Shown piece by piece: positions 16,533 to 27,231 of a stretch of DNA of 42,927 nucleotides. The notes under the pieces are model-generated. The model searched no databases, was not told the DNA's origin, and saw nothing but the letters and a program-made list of their open reading frames with translations. Both the position numbers and the translations under genes were made by a program. Where the stretch lies: positions 1 through 42,927 of the forward strand of contig JAABRA010000055.1 in the NCBI GenBank assembly GCA_011391155.1, given 5' to 3'. This DNA is from Burkholderiales bacterium. GTDB taxonomy: Bacteria; Pseudomonadota; Gammaproteobacteria; Burkholderiales; Burkholderiaceae_C. How positions within the stretch are numbered: the first letter of the stretch is position 1; the number at the start of each line of letters is the position of its first letter.

Positions 16533-17378
16533 ATGTCCTTCGTATCCACTCTCTCTGGCACCACGTCGCTGGTGCTGGACTCGCCGCACAGCGGCACCGA
16601 TTACCCCGAGGACTTTGGTTTCGTGTGCGACCTGGCGACGCTGCGCCGCGCCGAAGACACGCATGTCGAGAAGCTCTACAGCTTCGCCCCGGCGCTGGGC
16701 GTGGCCTGGATCGAGGCGCATTTTCCCCGCAGCTACCTGGATGCCAACCGCGACACCACGGAAGTCGATGTCGGGATGCTGGATGGCCCCTGGCCTGGCC
16801 CGGTGGCGACGGATCCGGTCGTGCTGTCCAAGGTGCGGCTGGGCAAGGGGCTGATCTGGCGCTGCACGGATGACGGCGTGCCGCTCTACGACCGGGCCGT
16901 GACGGTGGCCGCGGTGCAGGCGCGCATTGCCCGTTGCTGGCAGCCGTACCACGCCGCCGTGGGGCAGGCCATAGCCGCGGCCCATGCGCGCCATGGCTTC
17001 AGCATCCACATCAACTGCCACTCCATGCCCGCCGTGGCGGCCAGCCACGCCACCGACTTTCCCGGGCTGGTGCATGCCGATTTCGTGGTCGGCAATCGCG
17101 ATGCCTCCACGTCCAGCGAGCCCGTGGCACGGCTGGTGTGCGATCACTTGCGCAGCCTGGGTTACAGCGTGGAATACAACCACCCGTACAAGGGCGTGGA
17201 GTTGGTGCGCCGTTATGGCCGCCCCGCCGAGCACCGCCACAGCATCCAGCTAGAAATCAACCGCAAGCTCTACATGGACGAGGCGACGCTGGAGATCACG
17301 GCGGGCTTTGCGCCGCTGCAGGCGCATCTGCGCTCGCTGGTGGAGCGGCTGCTTCAGACGGATCCTCGCACCTTGTAG
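16533..17378 (+). CDS. N-formylglutamate deformylase/amidohydrolase family protein
   Basis: 281 residues, beginning with the FGase (PF05013) pattern [16 protein letters not shown]. Further family segments are [42 protein letters not shown] (metal-binding histidines) and a C-terminal [15 protein letters not shown]. The family hydrolyses N-formyl-L-glutamate to formate and glutamate, the last step of one histidine degradation route. No hut genes are near, so this may be a generalist homolog. The start ATG 16533 lacks a clear ribosome binding site. The next gene begins 106 bases downstream and may be cotranscribed. Confidence 0.8.
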   Translation: MSFVSTLSGTTSLVLDSPHSGTDYPEDFGFVCDLATLRRAEDTHVEKLYSFAPALGVAWIEAHFPRSYLDANRDTTEVDVGMLDGPWPGPVATDPVVLSKVRLGKGLIWRCTDDGVPLYDRAVTVAAVQARIARCWQPYHAAVGQAIAAAHARHGFSIHINCHSMPAVAASHATDFPGLVHADFVVGNRDASTSSEPVARLVCDHLRSLGYSVEYNHPYKGVELVRRYGRPAEHRHSIQLEINRKLYMDEATLEITAGFAPLQAHLRSLVERLLQTDPRTL

Positions 17379-17484
17379 GGCCGCATCAGGGCTCAGGGTG
17401 AACCTGGCCTGCGAATCGAACGGTTGTGCGAAGGTCTTGGCGCAGAGGGTTGGCTGCGGGCTCCATTGTGAAAGGCGAAACCAG

Positions 17485-18600
17485 ATGGACCAGGTCGATG
17501 TGGTGGTGGTTGGCGCGGGCGTGGTGGGCCTGGCCGTGGCGCGTGCGCTGGCGCTGCAGGGGCGCGAGGTGATGGTGCTGGAGGCAGCGGACGCCATCGG
17601 CACCGGCACCAGCTCGCGCAACAGCGAGGTGATTCACGCCGGTATTTATTACCCACAAGGCTCGCTCAAGGCGCGCCTGTGCGTGCAGGGCCGGGACATG
17701 CTCTACGCCTATTGCGCCGAACGGGGTATTGCCCACCAGCGCTGCGGCAAGCTGATCGTTGCAAACAATGAGTCCCAGGTGGCCTATCTGCACGGGATCA
17801 TGGCCAAGGGTGCGGCTAATGCTATGAACGACCTCCGGCTGATCTCGGGCGACGAAGCGCGCGGACTTGAGCCGCAGCTGACCTGTGTGGCGGCCTTGCA
17901 GTCACCCAGCACCGGGATTGTGGACAGCCACGCGCTGATGCTGGCGCTGCTGGGCGATCTGGAGAACGCGGGCGGCCTGCTGGCGCTCAATTCCGGATTA
18001 AATCGGGCTCTTCCCAGCGTCGATAGGTCATCTTCAGCTATGGTGTTGGTAGCGCACGACGGCACGGAAATCGCCGCCAGAACCGTGATCAACGCCGCCG
18101 GGCTGCAGGCGCCCGCACTGGCGCGGCGTTTTGAGGCGCTGGAGGCACACCATGTGCCGCCCGCGTACTTTGCCAAGGGCAACTACTTCACCCTGTCGGG
18201 CCGCTCACCTTTTGCGCGCCTGATCTACCCCGTGCCCGAGGCCGCCGGGCTGGGCGTGCACCTGACCATCGATCTGGGCGGCCAGGCCAAATTCGGGCCG
18301 GACGTGCAGTGGGTCACATCGGCTGACGATCTGGTGGTGGACCCGGCGCGCGGCGATGCTTTTTACGCCGAGGTGCGCAAGTACTGGCCAGCGCTGCCGG
18401 ACGGCGCGCTGATTCCGGGCTACGCCGGCATTCGCCCCAAGATCAGCGGGCCCGGCGAACCGGCGGCTGATTTTGTGATCCAGGGGCCGGCCGAACATGG
18501 GGTGCCGGGGCTGGTCAACCTGTTCGGCATTGAGTCACCGGGGCTGACCAGTTGCCTGGCGATTGGGGCGCATGTGGCAGCCTTGCTGCAGGATACCTGA
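17485..18600 (+). CDS. L-2-hydroxyglutarate oxidase-like FAD-dependent oxidoreductase
   Basis: 371 residues from ATG 17485. The Rossmann motif [18 protein letters not shown] is at about 6-23, followed by the L2HGDH-type sequence [19 protein letters not shown]. The C-terminal block has [13 protein letters not shown] and [19 protein letters not shown]. Relatives oxidise L-2-hydroxyglutarate or other 2-hydroxy acids and pass electrons to quinone. Residues about 170-190 ([14 protein letters not shown]) come from a dispersed repeat inserted in frame. It follows the FGase-like gene and converges with the GNAT-like gene. Confidence 0.85.
   Translation: MDQVDVVVVGAGVVGLAVARALALQGREVMVLEAADAIGTGTSSRNSEVIHAGIYYPQGSLKARLCVQGRDMLYAYCAERGIAHQRCGKLIVANNESQVAYLHGIMAKGAANAMNDLRLISGDEARGLEPQLTCVAALQSPSTGIVDSHALMLALLGDLENAGGLLALNSGLNRALPSVDRSSSAMVLVAHDGTEIAARTVINAAGLQAPALARRFEALEAHHVPPAYFAKGNYFTLSGRSPFARLIYPVPEAAGLGVHLTIDLGGQAKFGPDVQWVTSADDLVVDPARGDAFYAEVRKYWPALPDGALIPGYAGIRPKISGPGEPAADFVIQGPAEHGVPGLVNLFGIESPGLTSCLAIGAHVAALLQDT
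17988..18050 (+). repeat. Dispersed palindromic repeat, copy D, in frame inside the L2HG-like gene
   Basis: CTTCCCAGCGTCGATAGGTC at 18010-18029, then GCTAT at 18037-18041 with the fixed 16-base spacing. The sense translation is [12 protein letters not shown], in the same frame as copies C and G. The insertion is in a variable stretch between two parts of the substrate-binding domain. Confidence 0.8.
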
Positions 18601-18601
18601 A

Positions 18602-18623
18602 ACCCGCCCGCGCGGTGGCGGGT
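18602..18623. repeat. Inverted repeat between convergent genes
   Basis: ACCCGCC (18602-18608) and GGCGGGT (18617-18623) can form a 7-base-pair stem in the 27-base gap between two convergent stop codons. It lacks a T-run on either strand, so any terminator role is weak. Confidence 0.45.
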
Positions 18624-18627
18624 CCAG

Positions 18628-19914
18628 TCAACCAGCAGCCGGCTTGCGCAGTGGGCTGCGCGCCTCCAGGTGCTCCAAGTACTCGCCCACGCCGTGCCCC
18701 TCGCGCTCCAGAAAACGTTCGACCGCGTCGGCGAACGACGGGTGCGCCAGCCAGTGCGCGCTGGAGGTCTTGACCGGCAGCAGCGCGCGCGCCATTTTGT
18801 GTTCACCCTGCGCGCCACCCTCGAAGCGCCCGATGCCGTGTTCAATGCACCACTGCAGGGGTTGGTAGTAGCAGGCCTCGAAGTGCAGGCAGTCCACGCG
18901 CTCCAGCGCCCCCCAGTAGCGGCCGTAGGCGATGGTTTCGACGCCATCCAGGTTGCGGATGCTCCCATCCGCGGTTTCCAGGTCATTTTTTGAATGATTT
19001 TGGCCTGATCCCAGTGTCAATGGGTCATGAAGCGCTATCAAACTTGATGCTATCAGCCGGCCGGCACGTTCGCCCACGAAGAGCAGCCAGTTCTCGGGCA
19101 TGCCCTGCGCCATCTGCTGGAAGAAGCCGCGGCTCAGGTAGGGCGCATTGCCGTGTTCGAGGTAGGTGCGTTCGTAGCAGCGGTAGAAAAAATCCCAGTC
19201 AGCGGGCGTGATGTCGCGCCCCCGCACCCAACGGAAGCTAACGCCGGCCTCGGCGACCTTGCGGCGCTCCTGGCGGATCTTCTTGCGCTTTTCCTGGTTC
19301 AGGCTGGCCAGAAAGTGGTCGAAGCTGCCGAACGTGCGGAGGGCTGCGCCGGGGTCGCCAGACACCGGTGTTGCATTGGTCCAGTGGAACTGCACCGTGT
19401 CGCGCTGCATCAGTCCGGCGCGTTCACAGGCGGCCAGATCGTCGTCGGCCGCAAACAGCAGATGCAGGGACGAAAACTGCTCCTTCTTGCACCAGTCGAT
19501 CAGCGCCTGCACCAGCGCCTGGCGCGCCGCCGCATCCCGCGCCATCAGCCGTGTGCCCGGCACCGGCGTGAAGGGCACGGCGGCCAGCGCCTTGGGGTAG
19601 TAGGCCATGCCATGTTGCGCATAGGCGTTGGCCCAGGCCCAGTCGAAGACGTATTCGCCGTGGGAGTGCGTCTTGAGGTACAGCGGGCAGGCGGCGGCCA
19701 GTTGCCCGTGCTGCCACAGGGTCATGAAGCGTGGCGTCCAGCCGGTGGCGGGCACGGCGCAGCCGCTGGTGTGCAGCGCGGCCAGGTACTCGTGGCGCAT
19801 GAAGGGCGTAGGCTGGGATTGCGCCGCCAGCAGGGCGTTCCACGCAGCGCCATCGACCTCCAGTGGCGACGCCAGCACCCGGATGACATAATCGTTTGAA
19901 TCGTTTTCCAGCAC
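18628..19914 (-). CDS. GNAT/FemAB-like protein (DUF482 / peptidogalycan-type family)
   Basis: Up to 428 residues. Motifs of the DUF482 (PF04339) family include PFMRHEYLAALHTSGCA near the N-terminus, the TPRFMTLWQHGQLAAACPLYLK strand-turn, LNQEKRKKIRQERRKV (residues about 215-232), and a C-terminal ECYYQP-like block (HFEACYYQPLQWCIEHG) with GAQGEHKMARG-type sequence. The fold is an acyl- or aminoacyl-transferase of the GNAT superfamily; substrate unknown. A dispersed repeat is inserted antisense but in frame (ALHDPLTLGSGQNHSKND). The start is uncertain: GTG 19914 lies five bases from the divergent nadE start, while GTG 19878 leaves more room for promoters. Confidence 0.78.
   Translation of the reverse strand: MLENDSNDYVIRVLASPLEVDGAAWNALLAAQSQPTPFMRHEYLAALHTSGCAVPATGWTPRFMTLWQHGQLAAACPLYLKTHSHGEYVFDWAWANAYAQHGMAYYPKALAAVPFTPVPGTRLMARDAAARQALVQALIDWCKKEQFSSLHLLFAADDDLAACERAGLMQRDTVQFHWTNATPVSGDPGAALRTFGSFDHFLASLNQEKRKKIRQERRKVAEAGVSFRWVRGRDITPADWDFFYRCYERTYLEHGNAPYLSRGFFQQMAQGMPENWLLFVGERAGRLIASSLIALHDPLTLGSGQNHSKNDLETADGSIRNLDGVETIAYGRYWGALERVDCLHFEACYYQPLQWCIEHGIGRFEGGAQGEHKMARALLPVKTSSAHWLAHPSFADAVERFLEREGHGVGEYLEHLEARSPLRKPAAG
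18981..19056 (+). repeat. Dispersed palindromic repeat, copy E, antisense inside the GNAT-like gene
   Basis: On the plus strand CTGATCCCAGTGTCAATGGG (19006-19025) is followed by GCTAT at 19034-19038, again with 16 bases between CCCAGTGT and GCTAT. The left flank TTTTTTGAATGATTTTGG matches the family. The tail repeats as GCTATCAAACTTGATGCTAT. The gene is read from the opposite strand, yet the frame stays open across the element. Confidence 0.78.
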
Positions 19915-19918
19915 CTGT

Positions 19919-21945
<2,027 letters not shown>

Positions 21946-21994
21946 GCTGGTGCTGCGTTGACGGTGCGGATGCGGCGCCTGTCAGCAACCAAAG

Positions 21995-22579
21995 TCAGAG
22001 TTGTTCGAGATGGGGCGCGGACGACAGGCCCGAATCCTGGACCAGGGTGCGCAATAGCGCCTCGGGTTCGGTGCCGATGCGGATCAGGTCCATTTGCCAG
22101 TCGCCCATGAAATCCTGCCGGACCGAGGACTGTAAAAAGCCGATCAGTCCGTCGTAGTACCCGGCCATGTTCAGCAGACCCACGGGTTTGTCGTGGTAGC
22201 CCAGCTGGCGCCAGGTCCAGACTTCAAAAAATTCCTCGAGAGTGCCAATGCCGCCCGGCAGGGCGAGGAACGCATCGGCGTGTTCGGCCATCAGTCGTTT
22301 GCGCTCATGCATGGTGTCCACGACCCGCAGTTCGCTGCAGGCATGGTTGGCCCACTCCTTTTCGACCAGCGCCTTGGGGATGACGCCGATTACCCGGCCA
22401 CCCGCGTCCATCGTGGCATTCGCCACGATGCCCATCAGGCCGTTCCTGCCGCCGCCGTAGACCAGTTGACCGCCTCGCGAGCCGATCCAGTGGCCGACCG
22501 TTCTGGCCGTGGCCGCGAAATCGGGCGTGGCCCCGGGTTTGGAGCCGCAGTACACACAAACGGAAAATGCTGGAATCAT
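21995..22579 (-). CDS. LOG-family cytokinin riboside 5'-monophosphate phosphoribohydrolase-like protein
   Basis: A 194-residue Rossmann-like protein (TIGR00730). It starts with FSVCVYCGSKPGATPDF, has LVYGGGRNGLMGIVANA at about 39-55, MHERKRLM at about 90-97 and the family signature PGGIGTLEEFFE at 108-119. The enzymes cleave nucleoside monophosphates such as AMP to base and ribose 5-phosphate. In bacteria the role is usually nucleotide salvage or clean-up. It converges with glnB, and the gene upstream on the same strand is 131 bases away. Confidence 0.87.
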   Translation of the reverse strand: MIPAFSVCVYCGSKPGATPDFAATARTVGHWIGSRGGQLVYGGGRNGLMGIVANATMDAGGRVIGVIPKALVEKEWANHACSELRVVDTMHERKRLMAEHADAFLALPGGIGTLEEFFEVWTWRQLGYHDKPVGLLNMAGYYDGLIGFLQSSVRQDFMGDWQMDLIRIGTEPEALLRTLVQDSGLSSAPHLEQL

Positions 22580-22710
22580 GAACGGATGCTCGGGGATTTG
22601 AGGGGTTTAGGTGCCGCTGCACGGATTGCGGAGCAGGCGCCTGGGATTTTCGGGTCTCACCATGTCTCGACGGGTCACATTGTCGCCGACGATGCCGGCG
22701 GTTTCGACAG

Positions 22711-23259
22711 TCAGCGCTTGAGCGGCGGCGATGTGACCAGGCGGGTTCCGGCCAGTGCATCGTGCCAGAACTGCTGCTCCGGGTGGAAGCGGCTCAGCAC
22801 CGCCCAGACGGCCACCCAGCCCAGAATGATAACGACGGACTCGCCGCCCGTCAGGCCGAAAGGCGCCAGCGCCGCCAGGGGTGGCAAGAACCACAACCAG
22901 CTCAGGAGATACCGGAAAAAGGCGCGGATCTGGGTCACAGGCCGGCCCCTGCGGTCTACCAGCCGGATATTCCAGGTTTTCATGGCCAGGGTTTGACCAC
23001 GGGCCCAGAACCAGGTGAAGTAAATACCGAAGACCACGAACAGGAACGCCTGCAAGGGATGCCGGTTGTCGAGCGCATGGCGGGTCTGACTCAGCGTGCC
23101 GAAGAGGTAGCCTGCGATAAAGACGACCCCAAACATCAGCATGCCTTCGTACATCCAGCAGGCCATGCGTCGAACCAGGCCCGGTGCGACCAGGCTCAGG
23201 ACGGGGGAAGGGCCCGATTCAGGATGCCTGGAATCCGGAGGCGCTGTGGGTGCACTCAT
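22711..23259 (-). CDS. RDD-family membrane protein
   Basis: A 182-residue protein with the RDD pattern: APGLVRRMACWMYEGMLMFG (here RRM-YE rather than R-D-D), a first pair of membrane helices (about 38-55 and 69-86), GQTLAMKTWNIRLVDRRGRPV as the central loop and one or two helices at about 118-155, ending with QQFWHDALAGTRLV. The RDD family is poorly characterised; some members are linked to sodium or other transport. It is the last gene of the minus-strand run behind the sigma factor, 30 bases after the DUF3106 gene. Confidence 0.82.
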   Translation of the reverse strand: MSAPTAPPDSRHPESGPSPVLSLVAPGLVRRMACWMYEGMLMFGVVFIAGYLFGTLSQTRHALDNRHPLQAFLFVVFGIYFTWFWARGQTLAMKTWNIRLVDRRGRPVTQIRAFFRYLLSWLWFLPPLAALAPFGLTGGESVVIILGWVAVWAVLSRFHPEQQFWHDALAGTRLVTSPPLKR

Positions 23260-23289
23260 GATTTGTGGAGCGTGCCAGAAGAGACCGGG

Positions 23290-23955
23290 TCAAGATGCGC
23301 TGGCGGGTTTGCGGGGGAGCAGGGTGTTCCGGTCCACCTGTTTCGGTCCGTTTGCCGCACCCGAAGCACCGCCGCGTGGCGGCTTTGCATTCATCGGTGT
23401 TGCCAGCTTTTGCGCCGGCACGGGTTTCACCGCCGGGGCGGCGCCTGTCGCCAGGGGCGCTGCGCTGGCGGCGAGTTTGTTTTTTTCTTCAGGTGTCAAA
23501 GCCTGATAAGCCTGCCACTTTGCGAGTTTCTCGTCTTTGGGAACCTTGGTGGTTTCGGCGAAGTTCAGGCGCGCCTGTGTGCGTTGCTTGGGGCTCAAGG
23601 CCACCCATTCGCTCATCCGGCTATGGAGCCGGGCTTGTTCGGCAGGGGGCATCGAGGCGAAATTCTTCGACACGGCCAGCCATTTTCGCTTTTGGGCCTC
23701 GTCGATGCCGTTCCAGCTTGCGGCCAGCGGTTTGAGCGCCATTTGTTCCGCCATGGAGAGCTCGTTCCAGGCCTTAAGGGGTGCAGCTTGTGCTGCCGCA
23801 GATCGTTGCACGGATGAACTGGCGATCGGCGCGACCTTGGGCGCGACGGGTGCATTGGCGGGCGGCGCGGACTGGGCCCAGGTGGGTGGGAAGGATGCCA
23901 GCAAGGCAATTGCACCACTTGCGAGGAGGCGAGCGTAGTGAGACGCAGTGTTCAT
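23290..23955 (-). CDS. Periplasmic DUF3106 protein
   Basis: A 221-residue protein with a signal peptide (about 1-28, cleavage after TWAQ/SA). An Ala/Pro-rich linker (30-60) is followed by a helical DUF3106 domain (about 60-165) of repeated patterns L.....W..M....R..W (LKPLAASWNGIDEAQKRKWL, then MPPAEQARLHSRMSEWVALS). The segment LSPKQRTQARLNF resembles the LTxxQ repeats of CpxP/Spy-type chaperones. The C-terminus is low complexity. Exported and lying two genes behind a sigma factor, it could be a periplasmic sensor or target; that role is inferred. Confidence 0.78.
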   Translation of the reverse strand: MNTASHYARLLASGAIALLASFPPTWAQSAPPANAPVAPKVAPIASSSVQRSAAAQAAPLKAWNELSMAEQMALKPLAASWNGIDEAQKRKWLAVSKNFASMPPAEQARLHSRMSEWVALSPKQRTQARLNFAETTKVPKDEKLAKWQAYQALTPEEKNKLAASAAPLATGAAPAVKPVPAQKLATPMNAKPPRGGASGAANGPKQVDRNTLLPRKPASAS

Positions 23956-23975
23956 CCGTCAGTGCCGTCCCTGTA

Positions 23976-24428
23976 TCACTCGGGCGCGGAATGTTTGCCG
24001 GCCGATTTGAGGTATTGAATGAAAGCGGAATCGGTGTAAGCCGCCGGCGGTAGATCGTCGGTGAGCAAGGCGGCGTCGACTTCAGCGACTTCATTGGCCC
24101 GGTCCTCGTTCTGGATCACGTTGATCGCCACCAGTCCGACAACCAGCGTCACAAGCGGCAGTATCGAGGCCAGGCGACTCCAGGCGTTCCAGCCTTCATC
24201 GCCGTTTGAAAGCGCTGCGACGCCAGCGGAGGCGGAGACGCCTGAGGCGAGTCGCATCTTCGCAACCGGGACCGCCTTGCGGTGAGACACCGCCTGAAGC
24301 CGTGCGACGCGCAGTCGTTCGGAAATATCGTGCGGCAACTCTTGCGAGCCCGCCGAGAGACGGGCTGCCAACTTCAGGCCATAGCGATCCTGAAGGATTT
24401 CAGCGTGATGTTGGAGCGAATGAGTCAT
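23976..24428 (-). CDS. DUF3619 single-span membrane protein, possible anti-sigma factor
   Basis: 150 residues: a cytoplasmic helical part (about 1-80, with ILQDRYGLKLAARLSAGSQE and ISERLRVARLQAVSHRKAV), one membrane helix (about 86-105, LASILPLVTLVVGLVAINVI) and a short acidic periplasmic tail ending AYTDSAFIQYLKSAG. The start overlaps the sigma factor stop by ATGA, giving translational coupling. The topology and position are those of an anti-sigma factor, but I do not recognise a known anti-sigma domain; the function is inferred. Confidence 0.75.
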   Translation of the reverse strand: MTHSLQHHAEILQDRYGLKLAARLSAGSQELPHDISERLRVARLQAVSHRKAVPVAKMRLASGVSASAGVAALSNGDEGWNAWSRLASILPLVTLVVGLVAINVIQNEDRANEVAEVDAALLTDDLPPAAYTDSAFIQYLKSAGKHSAPE

Positions 24429-24991
24429 GGTTGTATCCCTTTTGCCATCAGCGCCTTGCTGAGGGCTTGAACCGCACGCGAACAGTGTGTCTTTACACTG
24501 CCTTCCGAGCAGCCCATGGCAGCCGCTGTCTCCGCGACATCCATCTCCTCCCAGTAACGCATCAGGAAGGCTTCACGTTGACGTGCTGGCAGCTCCATTA
24601 TTTCAGCTTCGATCTGGTGGAAGATCTGTTTGCGGCGAGTGCTGTCTTCTGCACTTTCAACGCGCTGGGAGTCATCGGTTCCCGAAAAAGTTTCCAGCAG
24701 ATCGAAATCGCCGTCCTCGGAGGCTGATTCGAAGTCGCTCAGATTGGAAAAAAGGGCATTGCGGGTTTTTTGCCGGCGAAACCAGTCCAACGTGCAGTTG
24801 GACAGGATGCGCTGGAACAGCATCGGCAGTTCCTCGCCAGGCTTGTCACCGTAGTGCTCGGCCAGTTTCATCATGCTGTCCTGAACAATATCAAGCGCAG
24901 CCTCCTCGTTGCGAACGTGATACACCGACCGCTTGAAAGCCCGCTTTTCGACGCTTTTCAGAAAGTCGTTGAGTTCTTGTTCGGTTGCCAA
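24425..24991 (-). CDS. ECF-like RNA polymerase sigma factor
   Basis: 188 residues from a TTG start at 24991, supported by GGAG about six bases upstream. Region 2 spans about 10-80 (YHVRNEEAALDIVQDSMMKL, then LFQRILSNCTLDWFRRQKTR). An acidic spacer of about 30 residues follows, longer than usual. Region 4 is at about 130-182 (LPARQREAFLMRYWEEMDVAE, then CSEGSVKTHCSRAVQAL). It would direct RNA polymerase to a small regulon. It heads a minus-strand operon with DUF3619, DUF3106 and RDD genes. Confidence 0.87.
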   Translation of the reverse strand: MATEQELNDFLKSVEKRAFKRSVYHVRNEEAALDIVQDSMMKLAEHYGDKPGEELPMLFQRILSNCTLDWFRRQKTRNALFSNLSDFESASEDGDFDLLETFSGTDDSQRVESAEDSTRRKQIFHQIEAEIMELPARQREAFLMRYWEEMDVAETAAAMGCSEGSVKTHCSRAVQALSKALMAKGIQP

Positions 24992-25314
24992 GTGGGTCTC
25001 CGACCGTGGTGGTGGGTCGGCGGTGAGGGTCTATGGTGAGGTGTCATGGCGGAAGCACGCGGTCATGCGGACACTGGGATCATGCCGGTTTTGGCGCGGA
25101 TTATGGCACTGCGGGCGGAATTCCAGCAGCTTTTCGATATCGCTGATGTTGCAGTGCGATAATGTTGCTTGCCAAACTAAAAGCAAACGGGTCACGGTCC
25201 GGCGGAGCAAGCAGCACGCCCATGTCCCTGGCCTCAAGTTCCGACGTAACTCCACAAGAGTCAATCGAAGGGGCACCCAAGGTCTTTCGTCAGAGAAATT
25301 CACAAAGGTTGAAC
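24992..25314. promoter_or_regulatory. Divergent control region between the sigma factor and ilvB
   Basis: About 320 bases with no gene. A plausible -10 element GATAAT lies at 25158-25163 for ilvB, with no convincing -35. The ilvB frame stays open upstream from 25162, but the extra 51 codons lack coding character and the good ribosome binding site (AAAGG) is at 25304-25308. I looked for a leader peptide rich in Ile/Val/Leu codons and for T-box elements and see neither. Confidence 0.5.
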
Positions 25315-27093
25315 ATGGAAATCACAAAAGCTGAAATTGCATCTGCCGCTGCCGCATCTTCCGGCGGGGTCTCTCAGGAACTGCGCGGAGCGGAAATTCT
25401 GGTCAAGGCCCTGCAGGCCGAAGGCGTCAAGTTCGTCTGGGGTTACCCGGGCGGTGCTGTGCTCCACATTTACGATGCTTTCTACAAGCAGGACACCATC
25501 CAGCATGTGCTGGTGCGCCACGAGCAGGCGGCCGTTCACGCTGCCGATGGCTACGCCCGGGCGACCGGCGACGTGGGTGTGGCGCTGGTAACCTCGGGTC
25601 CCGGTGTGACCAACGCGGTGACTGGCATTGCGACGGCGTACATGGACAGCATCCCGATGGTGATCATCACCGGGCAGGTTCCAACGGCCGCCATCGGCCT
25701 GGATGCCTTCCAGGAATGTGACACCGTGGGCATCACGCGACCCGTTGTCAAGCACAACTTTCTGGTCAAGGATGTGCGCCACATGGCCGATGTCATGAAG
25801 AAGGCGTTTCACATCGCGCGGTCCGGTCGACCGGGGCCGGTGGTCGTGGACATCCCGAAGGATGTGTCTTTCAACAAGACGAGCTACAGCGGCTACCCAG
25901 ATTCGATTGAGATGCGCTCGTACAACCCGGTCCGCAAGGGCCATGGCGGACAGATCCGCAAGGCCTTGCAGCTACTGATGGGGGCCAAGCGACCTTACAT
26001 CTACACCGGTGGCGGCGTGCTGTTGAGTAACGCCACGCCGGAGTTGCGTACGCTGGTGAATATGCTGGGGTACCCCTGCACCAATACGCTGATGGGCCTG
26101 GGGGCCTACCCGGCGTCCGACCGCAAGTTCCTGGGCATGTTGGGCATGCATGGCACGGTCGAAGCCAACAACGCAATGCAAAACTGCGACGTGTTGCTGG
26201 CGGTCGGAGCACGGTTCGATGATCGGGTGATCGGGAATCCAAAGCACTTTGCGCAGAACGAGCGCAAGATCATCCACATCGACATCGATCCTTCGAGCAT
26301 CTCCAAGCGCGTCAAGGTGGACGTACCGATCGTCGGTGACGTGAAGGAAGTGCTGACGGAATTGATAGCGATGATTCGCGAAGGGTCGCTCAAGCCCGAT
26401 AGCAACGCGCTGGGTGCGTGGTGGGAAACCATCGAGGACTGGCGCAAGCGTGATTGCCTCAGTTACGACCGCGGCAATAAAGACGTGATCAAGCCGCAGT
26501 ACGTGGTGGAGACGCTCTGGAACATGACCAAGGACGCGGACACCTACATCACTTCGGATGTCGGGCAACACCAGATGTGGGCGGCCCAATATTACCGGTT
26601 CGATGAACCACGCCGCTGGATCAATTCAGGCGGCTTGGGCACCATGGGTGTTGGCATTCCTTACGCGATGGGCATCAAGCTGGCACGGCCCGAAAGCGAA
26701 GTTTTCTGCATCACGGGCGAGGGGTCGGTGCAGATGTGTATCCAGGAGCTGTCGACCTGCCTGCAATACAACACGCCGATCAAGATCGTCGCGCTGAACA
26801 ACCGGTATCTCGGCATGGTTCGCCAGTGGCAGGAAATCGAGTACTCCGGCCGCTACAGCCACAGCTACATGGACGCGCTGCCCAATTTCGTGAAGCTGGC
26901 GGAAGCCTATGGGCATGTGGGCATGCTGATTGAACGTCCGCAGGATGTGGAAGGCGCGCTGCGCGAGGCTCGCAAGCTCAAGGACCGCACGGTGTTCATG
27001 GACTTCCGGACGGATCCCACGGAAAACGTTTTCCCGATGGTGAAGGCCGGCAAGGGTATTACCGAGATGCTGCTGGGGTCGGAAGACCTCTGA
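25315..27093 (+). CDS. ilvB: Acetolactate synthase large subunit
   Basis: 592 residues from ATG 25315. The catalytic Glu70 is in VRHEQAAVHAADGYAR, the ThDP/FAD-type acetolactate synthase core has FQECDTVGITRPVVKHNFLV, and the ThDP-Mg motif is GEGSVQMCIQEL...ALNNRYLGMVRQWQ. A short Ala/Ser-rich N-terminus (about 1-22) precedes the conserved domain. It condenses pyruvate to acetolactate, or pyruvate and 2-oxobutyrate to acetohydroxybutyrate, with IlvH as regulatory subunit. The first gene of ilvB-ilvH-ilvC. Confidence 0.95.
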   Translation: MEITKAEIASAAAASSGGVSQELRGAEILVKALQAEGVKFVWGYPGGAVLHIYDAFYKQDTIQHVLVRHEQAAVHAADGYARATGDVGVALVTSGPGVTNAVTGIATAYMDSIPMVIITGQVPTAAIGLDAFQECDTVGITRPVVKHNFLVKDVRHMADVMKKAFHIARSGRPGPVVVDIPKDVSFNKTSYSGYPDSIEMRSYNPVRKGHGGQIRKALQLLMGAKRPYIYTGGGVLLSNATPELRTLVNMLGYPCTNTLMGLGAYPASDRKFLGMLGMHGTVEANNAMQNCDVLLAVGARFDDRVIGNPKHFAQNERKIIHIDIDPSSISKRVKVDVPIVGDVKEVLTELIAMIREGSLKPDSNALGAWWETIEDWRKRDCLSYDRGNKDVIKPQYVVETLWNMTKDADTYITSDVGQHQMWAAQYYRFDEPRRWINSGGLGTMGVGIPYAMGIKLARPESEVFCITGEGSVQMCIQELSTCLQYNTPIKIVALNNRYLGMVRQWQEIEYSGRYSHSYMDALPNFVKLAEAYGHVGMLIERPQDVEGALREARKLKDRTVFMDFRTDPTENVFPMVKAGKGITEMLLGSEDL

Positions 27094-27231
27094 GACAAAG
27101 AGGGCATTGATCGGCCGTAATTCGTCCGGGCATTCCCCTCCCCGATCAACCTAATTTTTGACGAATCTATTGCCCGCCAAGCCCGCGCATTACCGTGCAC
27201 GGAGGAGGGCGGCGAAAAGAGGAATCTCATC
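27094..27231 (+). ncRNA. Structured ilvB-ilvH spacer, candidate ilvH cis-regulatory RNA
   Basis: Three sets of complementary segments occur in 138 bases: TTGATCGG (27107-27114) with CCGATCAA (27142-27149); ATTCGTC (27120-27126) with GACGAAT (27160-27166); and CGGGCA (27127-27132) with TGCCCG (27171-27176). The last two cross the first and each other, so they imply a pseudoknot or alternative folds. A 10-base palindrome CCGTGCACGG (27193-27202) sits before the ribosome binding site. An 'ilvH RNA motif' has been reported in Betaproteobacteria upstream of ilvH; identity with it is not shown here. Confidence 0.5.

Noticed and set aside
25162-25314. A 51-codon N-terminal extension of IlvB
   Set aside because: The extra codons show no similarity to the family, and the good ribosome binding site is just before ATG 25315.
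24992-25314. Branched-chain amino acid attenuator or T-box before ilvB
   Set aside because: I found no short frame rich in Ile, Val or Leu codons, no terminator hairpin and no T-box sequence in this stretch.
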